Part shown: positions 44,701 to 57,939 of the stretch, one piece after another
How positions within the stretch are numbered: position 1 is the stretch's first letter
Layout: each line of letters starts with the position of its first letter
From: Avena insularis
Lineage: Eukaryota > Streptophyta > Magnoliopsida > Poales > Poaceae
Reading direction: 5' to 3'
Assembly: GCA_023614405.1 (NCBI GenBank)
Contig: JAJUPC010000236.1
Location: 336,001-400,000, forward strand
Length of the DNA: 64,000 nt
Program-made: the position numbers and the translations under genes
Notes under the pieces: model-generated
What the model was told of the DNA's origin: nothing
Database searches by the model: none
What the model saw: only the letters and a program-made list of their open reading frames with translations

Positions 44701-45490
44701 CACAACCGCACAAATCATTGAGAACTTTTTCTTTCACTATCCGACTTCAACATAATACCATTTTTCTGATTGATTTGTGTCACGATGAACTTACACTCTG
44801 GTTTACTTGATTTCCCATGGCTGTCACATTTTCGGTTTTTTCCCTATTGTTCGTGTAGATATCAATGGCAGTAGGTCAGGGGCAATCCTACTTATGTAGA
44901 AAATCAATATAGATATGAGATAACACACAAAATAATAGTATACTAACTAAAAAATTCCTAAGAATTATATTAGCCACTCTTAGTATTTGGGTCTAAACCA
45001 TCTTATGCTACTGAATTGTAACAGTACAATGTGCTTACAGTTAAGAATGTGTACATACTTACAATATATCCTATTTTTAAAGGAAAGGGTCCTAAAAATA
45101 ATTAAAAACAAAATTTGAAAAGACTCTCACCGTGTCAGGCATGACGGTGACTCTGGCACTTCTTGGATGTCCTCGGTATCGTCAGCGGCGGCTTCCACTA
45201 AGTGGTGAGTACGCCAGAGCGGTGAGGGCACCGGGGAACCCAACATCGGGGAGGAGCAAGGCAGTGAGATGGAGCAGCGCGTGCACGATCGCGTTGAGAA
45301 GCCCCGCTGGTGGCAGTGGAGAAAGGGGTGGAATGGCCGATGTGGGAGCTGCTAGATCTACGTGCGAGAGAGATTGGCGTACGGTGGGGAGGACGGTGGT
45401 GGGGAGGAGAAACAGTGGAACGAAGGAGGCGGGTAGGTGCACAAGCGGAATGAGGGCGACAGGAAGGAGAAGTAGGGGAAGGGCGGCGGC
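44701..45490 (-). other. Upstream region of the Ulp1-type CACTA gene
   Basis: 44700-45120 is AT-rich and featureless to me. 45130-45490 is GC- and purine-rich, with long overlapping frames on both strands that look like base-composition artefacts. It may include the first exon or promoter of the minus-strand gene. Confidence 0.35.
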
Positions 45491-45575
45491 GGGGGGGGGG
45501 GGGTGGCCACTGCGGGTTGGCCCGGTCGGGCGTGGAATAACCAAAACAGGCCCTGTCCCCCCCCCCCCCCCCCCC
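45491..45575. repeat. Inverted homopolymer pair G13...C19
   Basis: 13 G (45491-45503) and 19 C (45557-45575) are separated by 53 bases. The runs can pair as a hairpin stem, or each can form quadruplex/i-motif structures. Run lengths this size are prone to assembly error. Confidence 0.85.
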
Positions 45576-46660
45576 ATTTTGCCCAAAATTTTGATTTTTC
45601 CACCATCGCTTAAAAATATTTGGATCCATGTCCTCGTAGGCTATCAAAATATTTAACCGTCTCTAAGAGGCAGCTCCACCTGCTGTGAAAGAGCAAACTT
45701 CGGACAACCCGGGTGTTTTAGGACACTCTAGGTTAGGAAAAGGTCTAAAACTTGCAAATTATTCGAAATTAAAAGGTAATAAAGATTGAATATGTTATTA
45801 GTAGTGTGAAATGAATTCCTATGCCAAGAAATAAGCTGATATGCTCAAGAAAGTATGCGGTGTAGTACAAACTTTGGAGTTCACCCTAGTAGGTATGATA
45901 CTTGTGATGTTGATGTACTCGCTACAAAGCAACATTGATGCAAGTGCTTTAGAATTGACTAATATTTTTACCACACAATCTAGGTACAATCAAATGAAGT
46001 AATGTAAAGTTTCATAATTATCTGAGTATTTGTAGACTTTAGTAAAAATAAAAATTAACAAATGACAAGTTTCATGAACAAATAGGAAATATTTTTTTCA
46101 TATTGTGAAAAATCACATTTCCAACATTACGTGGTATGTTAAGTTATATGATTACAACTCCTAAGTCTAGAAAAATATTTATTGAAAAATACTAGTAAAA
46201 CTAAATCTAGGCCTCCGGATTTATCCAGACACTCCGGATTTGAACCAACTCCGGATTTATCTCGTGCATTGGATCTCCCTTGGGAAATCATCACTCACTG
46301 CCTACCTGTTCTTCAGGGAACAGATCTATTAATATTTCCTATCCCACCATCCGCCGCCAGTTAAACCCTATCCCGCCGTCCACCGCCAGTCAAGCCCCAT
46401 CCTGCTAGCTGCCGCAAGTCAAACCCTACCCTGCCGGCCGCAACCACTTAAACCCTATCCCGTCGACCGCCGCCACTCAAACACTATCCTAATGTCTTCG
46501 CCCCACTCGTGTGACCGCGACGCCACCGCAACCCCTCTCCTTTCTAGCCCACGCCTCCACCGCCCTCCTTGCCAGCCCACGCCTCCACCGCCCTCCTTGC
46601 CAGGCACGCCTCCCCGCTGCTACCTTGTCGGAAGTACGGTCGCAATCTCAACGCACATAG
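45576..46660. other. Spacer between two CACTA-type genes
   Basis: AACCGTCTCTAAGAGGC at 45654 is a subterminal-type motif. 45700-46180 is AT-rich. 46330-46480 repeats phrases like AAACCCTATCCCGCCGTCCA four times, and a doubled CCACGCCTCCACCGCCCTCC lies near 46549-46600, upstream of the next gene's start. Confidence 0.5.
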
Positions 46661-47340
46661 ATGTCGTCCGGCAAATCAGGTACAAACTTCGATGATCGAT
46701 TTCATTAAATCCCTCTCATAGTACTAGTATATTTCATGATGAAATCTCTGTTAGTGCTAGTAGATCCCGTACTGATTCAGTGTAGGATTCATTTTCAGGA
46801 GTTAGCTGCTTATTACGATTTAGTTTCTTCAGAGTTAGGATAGTCAGTTATTGCATCTTAATATATTTATCCAACTCACACTTGAATAAATTATACATAA
46901 CAGATCTATTCTTATTTCCTAGAGTTCATATTTCCTATAATTTTTATCTTGTACGACAGGTTCAAGTGAGCATGAGGTTGTGAAGAAGAAAGGGAAAAGG
47001 CATGAGGATGCGAAGAAGAAAGGGAATAGGCACGTGGTTGCGATGACTGAGGTGAATAGGAGGACAAGTCCTAAAAGAACTAATGCAAAGAGAGATGCAA
47101 CTGATATGGAAGGAAGCTCATCAAACCCCGCCGCAAAGAAGGTCATAATCGCAACTCCCAAATTAGCATTGCCTGAAAAAAGTAGAAGCTTGATGAAATT
47201 GCCGAAGCACCGGTACGAAGCTCTTCGTCAGGATGAAAATAAGTATGAGGCTAAGAGAGATAAAGGTACCAACAGATGGTTTCGCACATTAAATTAGTAG
47301 AAGGTCTTTGAGATGATTCTCCAACTTAAAACTAAGGTTG

Positions 47341-47345
47341 CTCTT
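47341..47345 (+). repeat. Target duplication, left (CTCTT)
   Basis: CTCTT precedes the LTR element and CTCCT follows it at 56262-56266, one mismatch apart. The host frame is continuous if one copy is removed, which supports the boundary. Confidence 0.8.
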
Positions 47346-50300
47346 TGTAACACCCTCGAATCGGCCCTATGCAAGTTTTAGCGATTCCCGCCAAATCCGC
47401 ATAGAAACGATTCAAAGATGCCCACCAGGCACTTGCGTGCGGGTGGAAAACGATGTAATAACATTACACAATAGTCCATGATGGAACCCACAGAAACATA
47501 TATATACAACAATGACTCCATGAGTCAAAATACAGATATACAATACAAAGATCCAAATCACCTTGAAAACGATACAACATCTGAGTACGGATAAGATGCA
47601 AATGGGGCTAAGAGCCCTGAAGAATAACCAATGGCGTTCATAACCCTGCCCAGGGCAAGCTGGAAGGGTAACCCTGCTAACGACGTCGAACTTAAACCTG
47701 CTAAAACAAAAGGGGTGCCAACAAAGGGCAAAGGAAAAAGAGAGCGGTCAAGATCGAGGCCAAGATTGCAGCGAGGCTAGAATTCGGTGGCTCTCGCCTA
47801 CATAGGTATGGTGGACTGAAGCGGCAGCGAAGCATGCACTATACAACCTATAGAGACTTGATATAACTGTCGGCTATTAGAGCGGGGTAAGAAAGACCTA
47901 TTCGTATCCAACCTGATACTAACACCAATCATACCCATTCTGGTATTCCCCCTCAAGACCAAACGAGGAAGTCAAACCGAGGAACACACACAATTTTCAG
48001 TTTTATTCATTCCATTATAGTTGCAACACTTACTAGTTAGATACCCTTAGAAGGAAACATCCCAAATCCAGCAGTTGTTGGCACTTTTATTTACTCATTC
48101 CGTTGTAGTGAAACTGATTACTAGACATGTCAAAGTCAAATTTATAGCACTACTTTAGTTATAGTTGTCTATGATTGAGATATTGTGCTCCAAGTCGTCC
48201 ATAACTGTGGACATGGCTTTCAGAAAGATTTACCCTGCAGGGGTGCACAAATAGCAACACACACACGATCAACCTCGGGAAGAACCAAATAAAAAGCAAT
48301 GAAGCCTCACGACAAAGCATTCATAGGATTCATAAATCATTTCAGGGGGCCACCCCACTGAGCTACCCGCAACGAAGTTGGCCGGCTCCGAGACGGACCC
48401 AGGGTTTGTGTAGACGGTGGTAAACGACGGGGAACCCGAAAGTGTGACTAGGCTTGTCGATATAGCAAAAATGTGTCACGATCCAAAACAGTACAGGTCC
48501 TCCACGCACAATCATAAATAAAGCAGTAAAGCATGGCATAGGTACAGGATAGTAATAAAGCCCCAAACTAGTTTGTAGCCCCAAGAAATAAAGTGTGAAT
48601 AAAGCTTAGGCAAAGGGGATTCATAGAGTCTCCCGTATGTGGATAGTGCGAATAGTCAAGGAACAGGTATCAAGTACTCGGGGCCTATGGGACACAAGTA
48701 AGCGTGGAAGGACCAAATATTATCTATTGCCCACCGGTGCCTCTGCATTAGTTATATCTATTCCCAGCATTTTAATTATCAGTTGAAATTAAAGTCATTA
48801 TCATCTCCACCATTAAGCATGTGCCAACCTTCCAACAACGATGGAACAACGACGCGAAGTAGCACCTGAGCAAGCAACTACGACTCGCAAGGCCAACTAT
48901 CTATCAAACAACAGGTAATAGGATGTGTCCAAGGCGATATAGAGGCTGCAAGGAATATAAATGGTATGGAAACTAAAGCATCACAACACAGATAGCAGTA
49001 GATCAACAGGAAGGAAGTAAAGACTATAAATGCAAAAATAGGTAGAAAGGGGGAGATTGCTTGCCTGGGAAACACTACCGAAGATACATTATCCAAAGAA
49101 CTTGTCGATATTCGCATCCACTCAATGGCCTAATCCGCGAAGAAGCAAATCACTAAAAGAAACACCGGATGCACTATTTAATACTACGGCAGAAGATCAG
49201 CATGATGCATATATGATGCATGACATGGCACAGATGCAATGCGACTAGGAAATATTAAGCGGAACTAGGGTCCCGACATTTAATTAGATAGTTTATGTTG
49301 TTTGGATACCCTGCAATTTAAATGTTGTATGAACAAGGCAAAACATGGCATCGGTATGCTACACAATTTAAATAGAGGCGTTAATAGACAGGAATAACCC
49401 GCATATGCGCTCCATATTTAATTATGAGTGAATCGGCATAATGCCCCCAAACCACTAAACATGTATGCAAGCATGAATAATTAAATATGCAACAAGTATA
49501 TATGTCATATTATAAAAATAGGGGTCTTGGATAGGGGTCACACATGAGGGTTCAGAGATCTTGGGAGTTCGACGGGATTTGGATTCGGCTTCGAACTCCG
49601 GGAAGGAGAACTTGGCATTTCGAGGGGTTCGGTTTGGTCTTCAGAGTTTAGCATCGGATCGGCCTTGGAATCCGGGATGGAGAGCTTCGCAGTCTCGGCG
49701 TCTTCGGGTCCATGAAGAAGATCTTGTTGTCCATATCCTCTTCGGTGTTGACCTAGGGTTTCGGCTTGGTTTGTCGATGGTGGACTTGGGGATCAACGAC
49801 AAGGTCATTGAGTGGCGCCATGTACCTTCTTGGAATTCGTCGGCATCGAGCTGGTCTTGTCGTTGGGTGTCCGTGTACATAGTCTCGGCCAACACGTCTG
49901 CTCGGAAGATCTTGTCGATGGCAACAACATAAACATCGGGACAGAGCACCTCAACACACGGGAGCATGGAGACAGACTAGGACCTTGGACGCCTTGTAGC
50001 ACCAGCATTTAAACGTCTGCACCTTCACTGATTGTGACAACGTGAATAGGAGATAGCCATAGATGCAGCACGGACGGGGCAGCCGTGGTCGCGCGTGGAC
50101 GGGAAGCGAGATGCAGGGGCGCGGCAACGAGACACGGGAGGAGGCCAGGGTCAACCTGGGACGGCGCCTGCAGACGGCGAGGAGCTCACAGGGTGGAGCT
50201 GTGAGCTTGCAGCCAGAGGGGCGGCTAGAGCAGGGACGCCGACGAGCTTGGGCTGGAGGCGCGGAGGAGGGCGACACCGGCGCGGGGAGGCAGGGAGGTT

Positions 50301-51398
50301 GAGGAGGCGCTAGTCGAGGCGGGTCAATCTTGGAGAGGAGGATCACGATGGCAGGGCTCGCGGCGGCGGCTGGAGCTCTATGGCCGGGGACGAGAGGGCA
50401 CGAGGTGCTGGCGGCCGGAGACGAGGAGCTTGCGAGGGTCGCGGGGAGGTGGTCCAGATAGCGGCGATGCGGAATCTGGCAGGCTCGGTGACGGAGCTTG
50501 CGGGGCGCGGAGGGCCTCGCTGGTGGCGGAGAGAGGGCGGCGGTGGCGGACGAGGTGGTGGCGAGCTCAGGCTTGAGCTAGGTCAGCGGGCAGGCTAAGC
50601 TGCGGGGGCTCGGGCTCCCGTGGCCTAGGGCGGGTCGGCGACGCCTCTGCTGGCGGTGGAGGTGGGGAAACTTGTGACGAGGACGAGGCGTGGGGGTGGG
50701 GATCGAGAGGCAGGGGTGGTAGGTGGGAGCGACACGAGAGGGGTTGGGCGCGATGGAGCAGGAGCCGCGTCGCTCGCGACGTGGGGGAAAGGCAGGCCGC
50801 GTGACGGTGGGCGTCGCGTCGCTTCATGAAGGTATCTGGTGAGGCAGGCGTGTTGGTGCCGCTCTGACGTCTGCATGGGGACTTGAGGTGCACAGCAGGG
50901 AGGGGTGGGGGTGGGGCCAGGCGGCGGGGTGGTGCACCGCATGCGTGCGTGTCTGCTTGCAGCGGGTCGGGTTGGTTTGCAGGTCTATGGTAGTTAGGCG
51001 TGGCGGCTAGGGTTCTCCATTTAGGGTTAGGGTTAGATGTTTAGGCTGGGCCGGGTTGATTTAGGTTGGCGGGGTAGTAGCTGGCTAGGCCACTGGCCTG
51101 GCTGGCTTCCCTAAAAAAACATATGCTATTTTATTTTAAAACATCAAACATTTCTAAAACATTTTTAAAATAATTTTAGACAAATAGAGGTATCCGAAAC
51201 AACGGGGTTTTGATTTGAAATAGAGAGGGGATATTTAGAAAACAAAGGTAGGCTTTTAGAAAATAGTTTTAGACAAACAAATGCATGCAGACATGAAGAT
51301 GCTCAAATGCAAATGATGACATGAGCATGCAGTCATGATGATGCACAAAAAGAAAATAGCAAGCGATTTTCTAGTAGTGGTTTTACCGGTGTACTACA
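47346..51398 (-). repeat. 3' LTR (element orientation), 4053 bp
   Basis: Plus-strand ends are TGTAACACCCTCGAATCGG and GGTGTACTACA. 50050-51000 is GC-rich and gives meaningless long frames. TTTAGGGTTAGGGTTAG near 51020 resembles two telomere units but is embedded in LTR sequence. Confidence 0.9.
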
Positions 51399-52253
51399 AT
51401 TCGACACCACTAACAATGGATCTCACCCTCGAGATCTGCCTCATGGTACGGGGAAGAAAGCTGATGATCTGAATCTTCTCGCTTTGTGTAGATCCTCTCG
51501 ACACCACTAACAAAGATTTTTGCTTCATGTCAAAATTGGCGACACCACCAACAAGAAGACGTAGTCCCTAATCATCGAGAGAACACTCCGGGAACAAAGG
51601 ACGAACGTAAAGGTATCAACAAATAAAGCAACCTCTAACTTCGACAGAAGGAGAGAAAAGATGCATTCTAACCCACTTCAATGTACAAGAGCGAATATAA
51701 TGAGTAGTCGGAATGGGGGCCAATCCATCATGCACCCAAACTATTATCCCGCACATGCAGTAGAAAGTTTGCAACCCATTCTCGGAATTTAGACTGAAGA
51801 TCTCGGCAAGCGAGGTTCAGAAACAAAGGAGTGATGCAGGCTCTTCATCGGATCTGGCGTAGATGATGTTGTCGCGTTGAAAAACACCGGAAGATACAAA
51901 GAAAGATTTCAGTGGATTTTGATCCAGCGAAAGGTACATAGAGAAAAAAAATCTCAAATAGCATGAAGACTAGATGTAGCAACACCGTTACAACAGGAAG
52001 GAATCAAAACCCTGAAGGTACGACGGAAACCCAACCACGAGAATTCCTAGACTCGAAGAGAAGATAAGAGTAGATTCAAAACACGTAGAGGTAAGAGGAG
52101 AATAGCATAGGGATAAGGAGTAAAAGTAGACCTAATTAGATATATCCAACCGATTTTGCAAAATAGTTTTGACACTCTACAACGTCCGTTAGCTAGGTTA
52201 TCCTTCAGGCTAGACCAGTGGGGTATCGCAACTGCTGAGCTCTGATACCACTT
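51399..52253 (-). other. Short interior of the non-autonomous element
   Basis: 855 bp without a coding frame. CGACACCACTAACAA occurs twice (51402, 51500), with a variant at 51541. A polypurine tract next to the 3' LTR is not obvious on the minus strand. Confidence 0.8.
52239..52250 (-). promoter_or_regulatory. Primer-binding site, minus strand
   Basis: On the minus strand TGGTATCAGAGC follows the LTR after a three-base spacer. It complements initiator tRNA-Met and fixes the element's orientation. Confidence 0.9.
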
Positions 52254-55200
52254 TGTAACACCCTCGAATCGGCCCTATGCAAGTTTTAGCGATTCTCGAC
52301 AAACCCGCATAGAAACGACTCAAAGATGCCCACTAGGCACTTGCGTGCGTGTGGAAAACGAAGTAATAACATTACACAATAGTCCATGATGGAACCCACA
52401 GAAACATATATATACAACAACGACTCCATGAGTCAAAAATACAGATATACAATACAAAGATCCAAATCACCTTAAAACGATACAACATCCGAGTACGGAT
52501 AAGATGCAAATGGGGCTAAGAGCCCTGAAGAATAACCAATGGCATCCATAACCCTGCCCAGACCAAGACGGAAGGGTAACCCTGCTAACGACATCGAACT
52601 TAAACCTGCTAAAAAAAGGGGTGCCGACAAAGGGCAAAGGAAAAGAAGCGGTCGATCGAGGCGATTACAGCGAGGCTAAATTGACTCTCGCCTACATAGG
52701 TATGGTGGATCAAGCGGCGTGAGCATGCACTATACAACATATAGAGACTTGATATAACTGTCGGCTATTAGAGAGGGGTAAGAAAGACCTATTCGTATCC
52801 AACCTGATACTAACACCAATCATACCCATCCTGGTATTCCCCCTCGAGACCAAACGAGGAAGTCAAACCGAGGAACGCACACAGTTGTCAGTTTTATTCA
52901 TTCCATTATAGTTGCAGCACTTACTAGTCAGATACCATTAGAAGGAAACATCCCAAATCCAGCAGTTGTTGGCACTTTTATTTACTCATTCTGTTGTAGT
53001 GAAACTGATTACTAGACATGTCAAAGTCAAATTTATAGCACTACTTTAGTTATAGTTGTCTATGATCGAGATACTATGCTCCAAGTCGTCCATAACCGCG
53101 GACACGGCTTTCATAAAGATTTACCCTACAGGGGTGCACAAATAGCAACACACACGATCAACCTCGGGAAGAACCAAATAAAAAGCAACGAGGCCTCAGG
53201 AGAAAGCATTCATAGGATTCATAAATCATTTCGGGGGGCCACCCCACTAAGCTACCCGCAACAAAGTTGGCCGGCTCCGAGACGGACCCAGGGTTTGTGT
53301 AGACGGCGGTAAACGACTGGGAACCCGAAAGTGCGACTCGGCTTGTCGATACAGCAAAAACGTGTCACGATCCAAAACAGTACAGGTGCTCCACGCACAA
53401 TCGTAAATAAAGCAGTAAAGCATGGCATAGGTACAAGATAGTAATAAAGCCCCAAACTAGTTTGTGGCCCCAAGAAATAAAGTGTGAATCAAGCTCAAGC
53501 AAAGGGGGATTCATAGAGTCTCCCGTATGTGGATAGTGCGAATAGTCAAGGAACAGGTATCAAGTACTCGGGGCCTACGGGACACAAGTGAGCGTGGAAG
53601 GACCAAATATTATCTATTGCCCACCGGTGCCTCTGCAATAGTTATATCTATTCCCAGCATTTTAATTATCAGTTGAAATTAAAGTCATGATCATCTCCAC
53701 CATTAAGCATGTGCCAACCTTCCAACAACGATGGAACAACAACGACGCGAAGCAGCACCTAAGCAAGCAACTATGACTCGCAAGGCCGACTATCTATCAA
53801 ACAATAGGCAATAGGATGTGTCCAAGGCGATATAGAGGCTGCTAGGAATATAAATGGTACGGAAACTAAAGCATCGCAACACAGATAGCAGTAGATCAAC
53901 TAGAACGAAGTAAAGACTATAAATGCAAAAATAGGTAGAAAAGGGGAGATTGCTCGCCTGGGAAACACTGTCGAAGATACATTATCTGAAGAACTTGTCG
54001 ATACTCGCATCCACTCAACGGCCTAATCCACGAAGAAGCAAATCACTAAAAGAAACACCGGATGCACTATTTAATACTATGGCAAAAGACAGCATGATGC
54101 ATATATGATGTATGACATAGCACAAATGCAATGCGACTAGGCAATATTAAGCAGAACTAGGGTCCCGACATTTAATTAGATGGTTTATGTTGATTAGATA
54201 CCCCGCAATTTAAATGTTGTATGAACAAGGAAAAACATGGCATCGGTTTGCTACACAATTTAAATAGAGGTGATAATAGACAAGAATAACCCGCATATGC
54301 GCTCCATATTTAATTATGAGTGAATCGGCATAATGCCCCCAAACCACCAAACATGTACGCAAGCATGAATAATTAAATATGCAACAAGTATATATGTCAT
54401 ATTATAAAAATAGGGGTCTTGGATAGGGGTCACACATGAGGGTTCGGAGATCTTGGGGGTTCGACGGGATTCGGATTCGGCTTCGAACTCTGGGAAGAAC
54501 TTGGCATTCCGAGGGGTTCGGTTTGATCTTCGGAGTTCAACATCGGATCGGCCTTGGAATCTAAGATGGAGAGCTTGGCAGTCTCGGCGTCTTCGGGTCC
54601 ATGAAGAAGATCTTGTTGTCTGTATCCTCTTTGGTGTCGACCTAGGGTTTCGGCTTGGTTTGTCGATGGTGGACTTGGGGATCAACGCCAAGGTCATCGA
54701 GTGGCGCCATGTACCTTCTTTGGAATTCGTCGGCATCGAGCTAGTCTTATCGTTGGGTGTCCGTGTACAGTCTCGGCCAACACGTCTGCTCGGAAGATCT
54801 TGTCGATGACAACAACATAAACATCGGGACAGAGCACCTCAACACACGGGGAGCATGGAGACAGACTAGGATCTTGGACGCCTTGTAGCACCAGCGTTTA
54901 AATGATTGCACCTTCACTTAGTGTGATGACGCGAACAGGAGATAGCCACAGATGTGGCGCGGACGGGGCAGCCGGGGTCACGCAGGGTCGGGCAGCGAGA
55001 TGCAGGGGTGCGGCAACGAGACAAGGGAGGAGGCCAGGGTCGACCTGGGACGGCGCCTACAGACGGCAAGGAGCTCGCAGGGCGGAGCTGCGAGCTTGCA
55101 GCCAGAGGGGTGGCTAGAGCAGGGATGCCGGCGAGCTTGGGCTGGAGACGCGGAGGAGGGCAACACTGGCGCGAGAGGCAGGGAGGTTGAGGAGGCGCTG

Positions 55201-56261
55201 GTCGAGGTGGGCCAAACTCGGAGAGGAGGATCACGATGGCGGGGCTCACGGCGGCGGCTAGAGCTCTATGGCCGGGGACGAGAGGGCACGAGGCGTTGAC
55301 GGTCGGCAACGAGGATCTTGCGAGGGTCGCGGGGACGTGGTTCAGATAGCGGCACTGCGGAATCTGGCAGGCTCGGCGACAGAGCTTGCGGGGCGCGGAG
55401 GGCCTCGCTGGTGGTGGACGAGGTGGTGGCGAGCTCGGGCTCGAGCTAGGTCGGTGGGCCGGCGCAGCTGCGGGGGCTCGAGCTCCCGCGGCCTAGGGCG
55501 CGTCAATGACGCCTCTGCTGGCGGTGGAGGTGGGGAAACTTGCGACAAGGACGAGGCGTGGGGTTGGGGATCGAGAGGCAGGGGTGGTAGGTGGGAGCGA
55601 CACGAGAGGGTTTGGGCGCGATGGAGCGGGAGCCGCGTCGCTCGCGACGTGGGAAGGGGTCGGGCGCGACGGCAGGTGGGCATCGCGTCGCTCGCGACAG
55701 TATCTGATGAGGAGGCGGGCGATGCGGTGTGCCATCATGACGTCGGTGCACCGCGAGGATGTGCTTTGCAGGGTGGGGCTAGGCGGTGGGGTGGTGCACC
55801 ACGTGCGCGCGTGTCTGCTTGTAGCGGGTCAGGTTGGTTTGCAGGTCTATGGTAGGTATGCGTGGCAGCTAGGGTTCTCCGTTTAGGATTACGGTTAGAT
55901 GTTTAGGCTGGGCCGGGTTGATTTAGGTTGGCGGGGTAGTAGCTGGCTAGGCCACTGGCCTGGCTGGCTTCCCTAAAAAAAACGTATGGTATTTTATTTT
56001 AAAACATCAAACATTTCTAAAACATTTTAAAAATAGTTTTAGACAAATAGAGGTATTCGAAACAGCGGGGTTTTGATTTGAAATAGAGAGAGGATATTTA
56101 GAAAACAAAGGTAGGCTTTTAGAAAATAGTTTTAGACAAACAAATGCATGCAGACATGAAGATGCTCAAATGCAAATGATGACGTGAGCATGCAGTCATG
56201 ATGATGCACAAAAAGAAAACAGCAAGCGATTTTCTAGTAGTGGTTTTACCGGGGTGCTACA
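52254..56261 (-). repeat. 5' LTR (element orientation), 4008 bp
   Basis: Nearly identical to 47346-51398, with several small indels (for example near 52620-52700 and 55690-55780). Begins TGTAACACCC and ends GGGGTGCTACA on the plus strand. Confidence 0.9.
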
Positions 56262-57358
56262 CTCCTCAAAGGGAAATCGACTTTGAGCACATCAAGAAAA
56301 ACAAGGAAAGATTTTTCAACATATTTGAAACATGTGATCTCCTAGGCTTAGTGAAGATCATGGAGTTCAAGTGTCACTACAATAAACAAGTGGTCATATA
56401 ATTCTATTGTGCCCTCTTCCTTGAGAATGATGATTCTAGGCATTTTCGGTGGATGATCGATAACAAAGAATATCGTGCCCCACTTAGTGAATTTGCTACA
56501 GCTCTTGGAATCAATATGGTTGATCCAGATGATACTAATTTCATCTGTCTCCATGATGATTGCACAAAGAAGCCCAATGAACTGAATGGCTGGTCTCATC
56601 CAGCTTCTCATCCTCAGGGTAATGTAGTTGTGCATGGGAAAATTGTAGGACTCTTACCCCTCTTTGACACATTGCACAAGATTTTTTGGTGGACCTTGTT
56701 CCCAAAGTCGGAAGACTCCTCTAGCATACGTGGATGTGTAAAAAACCTCATCTGGTTTATCCTACAAAGGAAGGAAGGAATGATTAATGTTATGGATCTG
56801 TTGTATCAAGAGATATGGAGTAACATGGTTGATCGTTGGAGGTCACTAGTGTATGCTCCATACATTCATGCATTCATTCAGCACATCACCAAATTACAGT
56901 AGAACTCTAGCATGTGCTACAAGAAGCATTGTATTCACAGACCCTCCCTTGACACTCCTATCAAAGGTGTGACCAAGAAATCACAGCGGAACAGGGCTCC
57001 GAGAGATTTGGATTATTTGGATATTCCTGGATCATCTACCTATGAGAACAATAGGACACAAGAGTGGCTCATTAAAAGGCTACAAACATGGCATGCCATC
57101 TACATGGAAGATCAGGACATGCGTCATAGGGATCATGCTAGATTGAAAGAGAACAACAGGATGCTGAAAGCATTAATCAGGCACAACAAAATTGATATGC
57201 TGACTCCAGCTAGGTCTGAGGAGAAGAGGAGTGATCTTTCTAATGAATATGCTATATTTGTGCCTAGTGATGATACAGAAGATGCAATGTCGGCACAACC
57301 TCCTATCGATGATGAAGTTAGTGATGATGATGAAGTCGACGATGATCCGTCGTTCTAG

Positions 57359-57939
57359 ATATTGCATCATTCATCAAACTTTGTTGTATATATGTCGAGG
57401 TGATTTTTTTCTTGTTCTAGAGTACTTTTGAACTGTTAATATATATCGTAGAGATGGCTTTAATTATTAACTTTTGAACTGCTACCATATATTATGGAGT
57501 ATGAGCTGTATATACTTCAGAACTGGCAAAACTACATCTTTGGGTTGCCGCCGGCCATGCTTCACCATGGCCTCCTAGTCCCACCTCAGACGGGTAATTT
57601 TAATAACCTCCTCTAATAGTTGCTACCTCTAACGGATTGTTTAAAAAACTCGCTTCTGAAGTTACTACATATCCCAGGTTGTTTTCTTAATAGCCTCTAA
57701 AGTTTATTCGAGATGTTGGTTAAACATGATCACCTCTGTGTTGTGCCATATTCTAATCCTCCAGTCATTCCAGAAATCCACTACCGACCTAATAAACGCC
57801 CTGGATATAGTAAATGTCGATAATATATCATAAGATGTTTGGATTATTCCAAATATTCTTCATAACTACTTAGAAATTTATTACAAATTCATACAAATGT
57901 TTGGATTAATCGTACAAATTCATTCTCCGGATTCTTGAT
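57359..57939. mobile_element. CACTA subterminal-type repeats between two genes
   Basis: 57575-57760 contains degenerate units (CCTCAGACGGG, CCTCCTCTAATAG, CCTCTAACGG) like those at 40400-40880. 57360-57550 and 57770-57939 are AT-rich with nothing else seen. Confidence 0.55.

Larger units (their letters stand above)
47346..56261 (-). mobile_element. Non-autonomous LTR element with 4-kb LTRs and 855-bp interior
   Basis: Two near-identical ~4-kb direct repeats with TG...CA ends flank only 855 bp. The primer site lies on the minus strand next to the right-hand copy, so the element points leftward. No gag or pol is present. LTR size resembles large retrotransposon derivatives (LARDs), but LARDs I know of have interiors of several kb. 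It is inserted in a transposon gene with a 5-bp duplication. Confidence 0.9.
46661..57358 (+). pseudogene. Transposase_32-like plant transposon protein, split by LTR element
   Basis: Exon 1 (46661-46679, MSSGKS) is followed by an intron with GT at 46680 and AG at 46958. Exon 2 carries a Lys-rich stretch (EVVKKKGKRHEDAKKKGN) and then EALRQDENKYEAKRDKG. A TAG at 47296 precedes the insertion at 47341-56266, after which the frame resumes (REIDFEHIKKNKERFFNIF). The domain fits the Putative plant transposon protein family PF20167 as I recall it (GLVKIMEFKCHYNKQ, YRAPLSEFATALGINM). TAA at 56399 and TAG at 56900 are further in-frame stops. The C-terminus is acidic (DDEVSDDDEVDDDPSF). Role in transposition unknown. 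Confidence 0.72.

Noticed and set aside
45182..45656. Long overlapping frames on both strands
   Set aside because: GC- and purine-biased sequence with no domain; frames appear on both strands together, typical of base composition.
45654..45690. Possible right terminus of the CACTA element
   Set aside because: AACCGTCTCTAAG matches the inner part of the left end, but the outer 18 bases and CACTA itself are missing; kept only as a subterminal-type motif.
51015..51040. Telomere-like TTTAGGGTTAGGGTTAG
   Set aside because: Only about two units, inside an LTR and present in altered form in the partner LTR (55875); not an interstitial telomere array.
54902..55886. Many Arg/Gly-rich frames up to 195 codons
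   Set aside because: Lies inside a GC-rich LTR section; all frames are open by composition, and the partner copy at 50060-50900 opens different ones.
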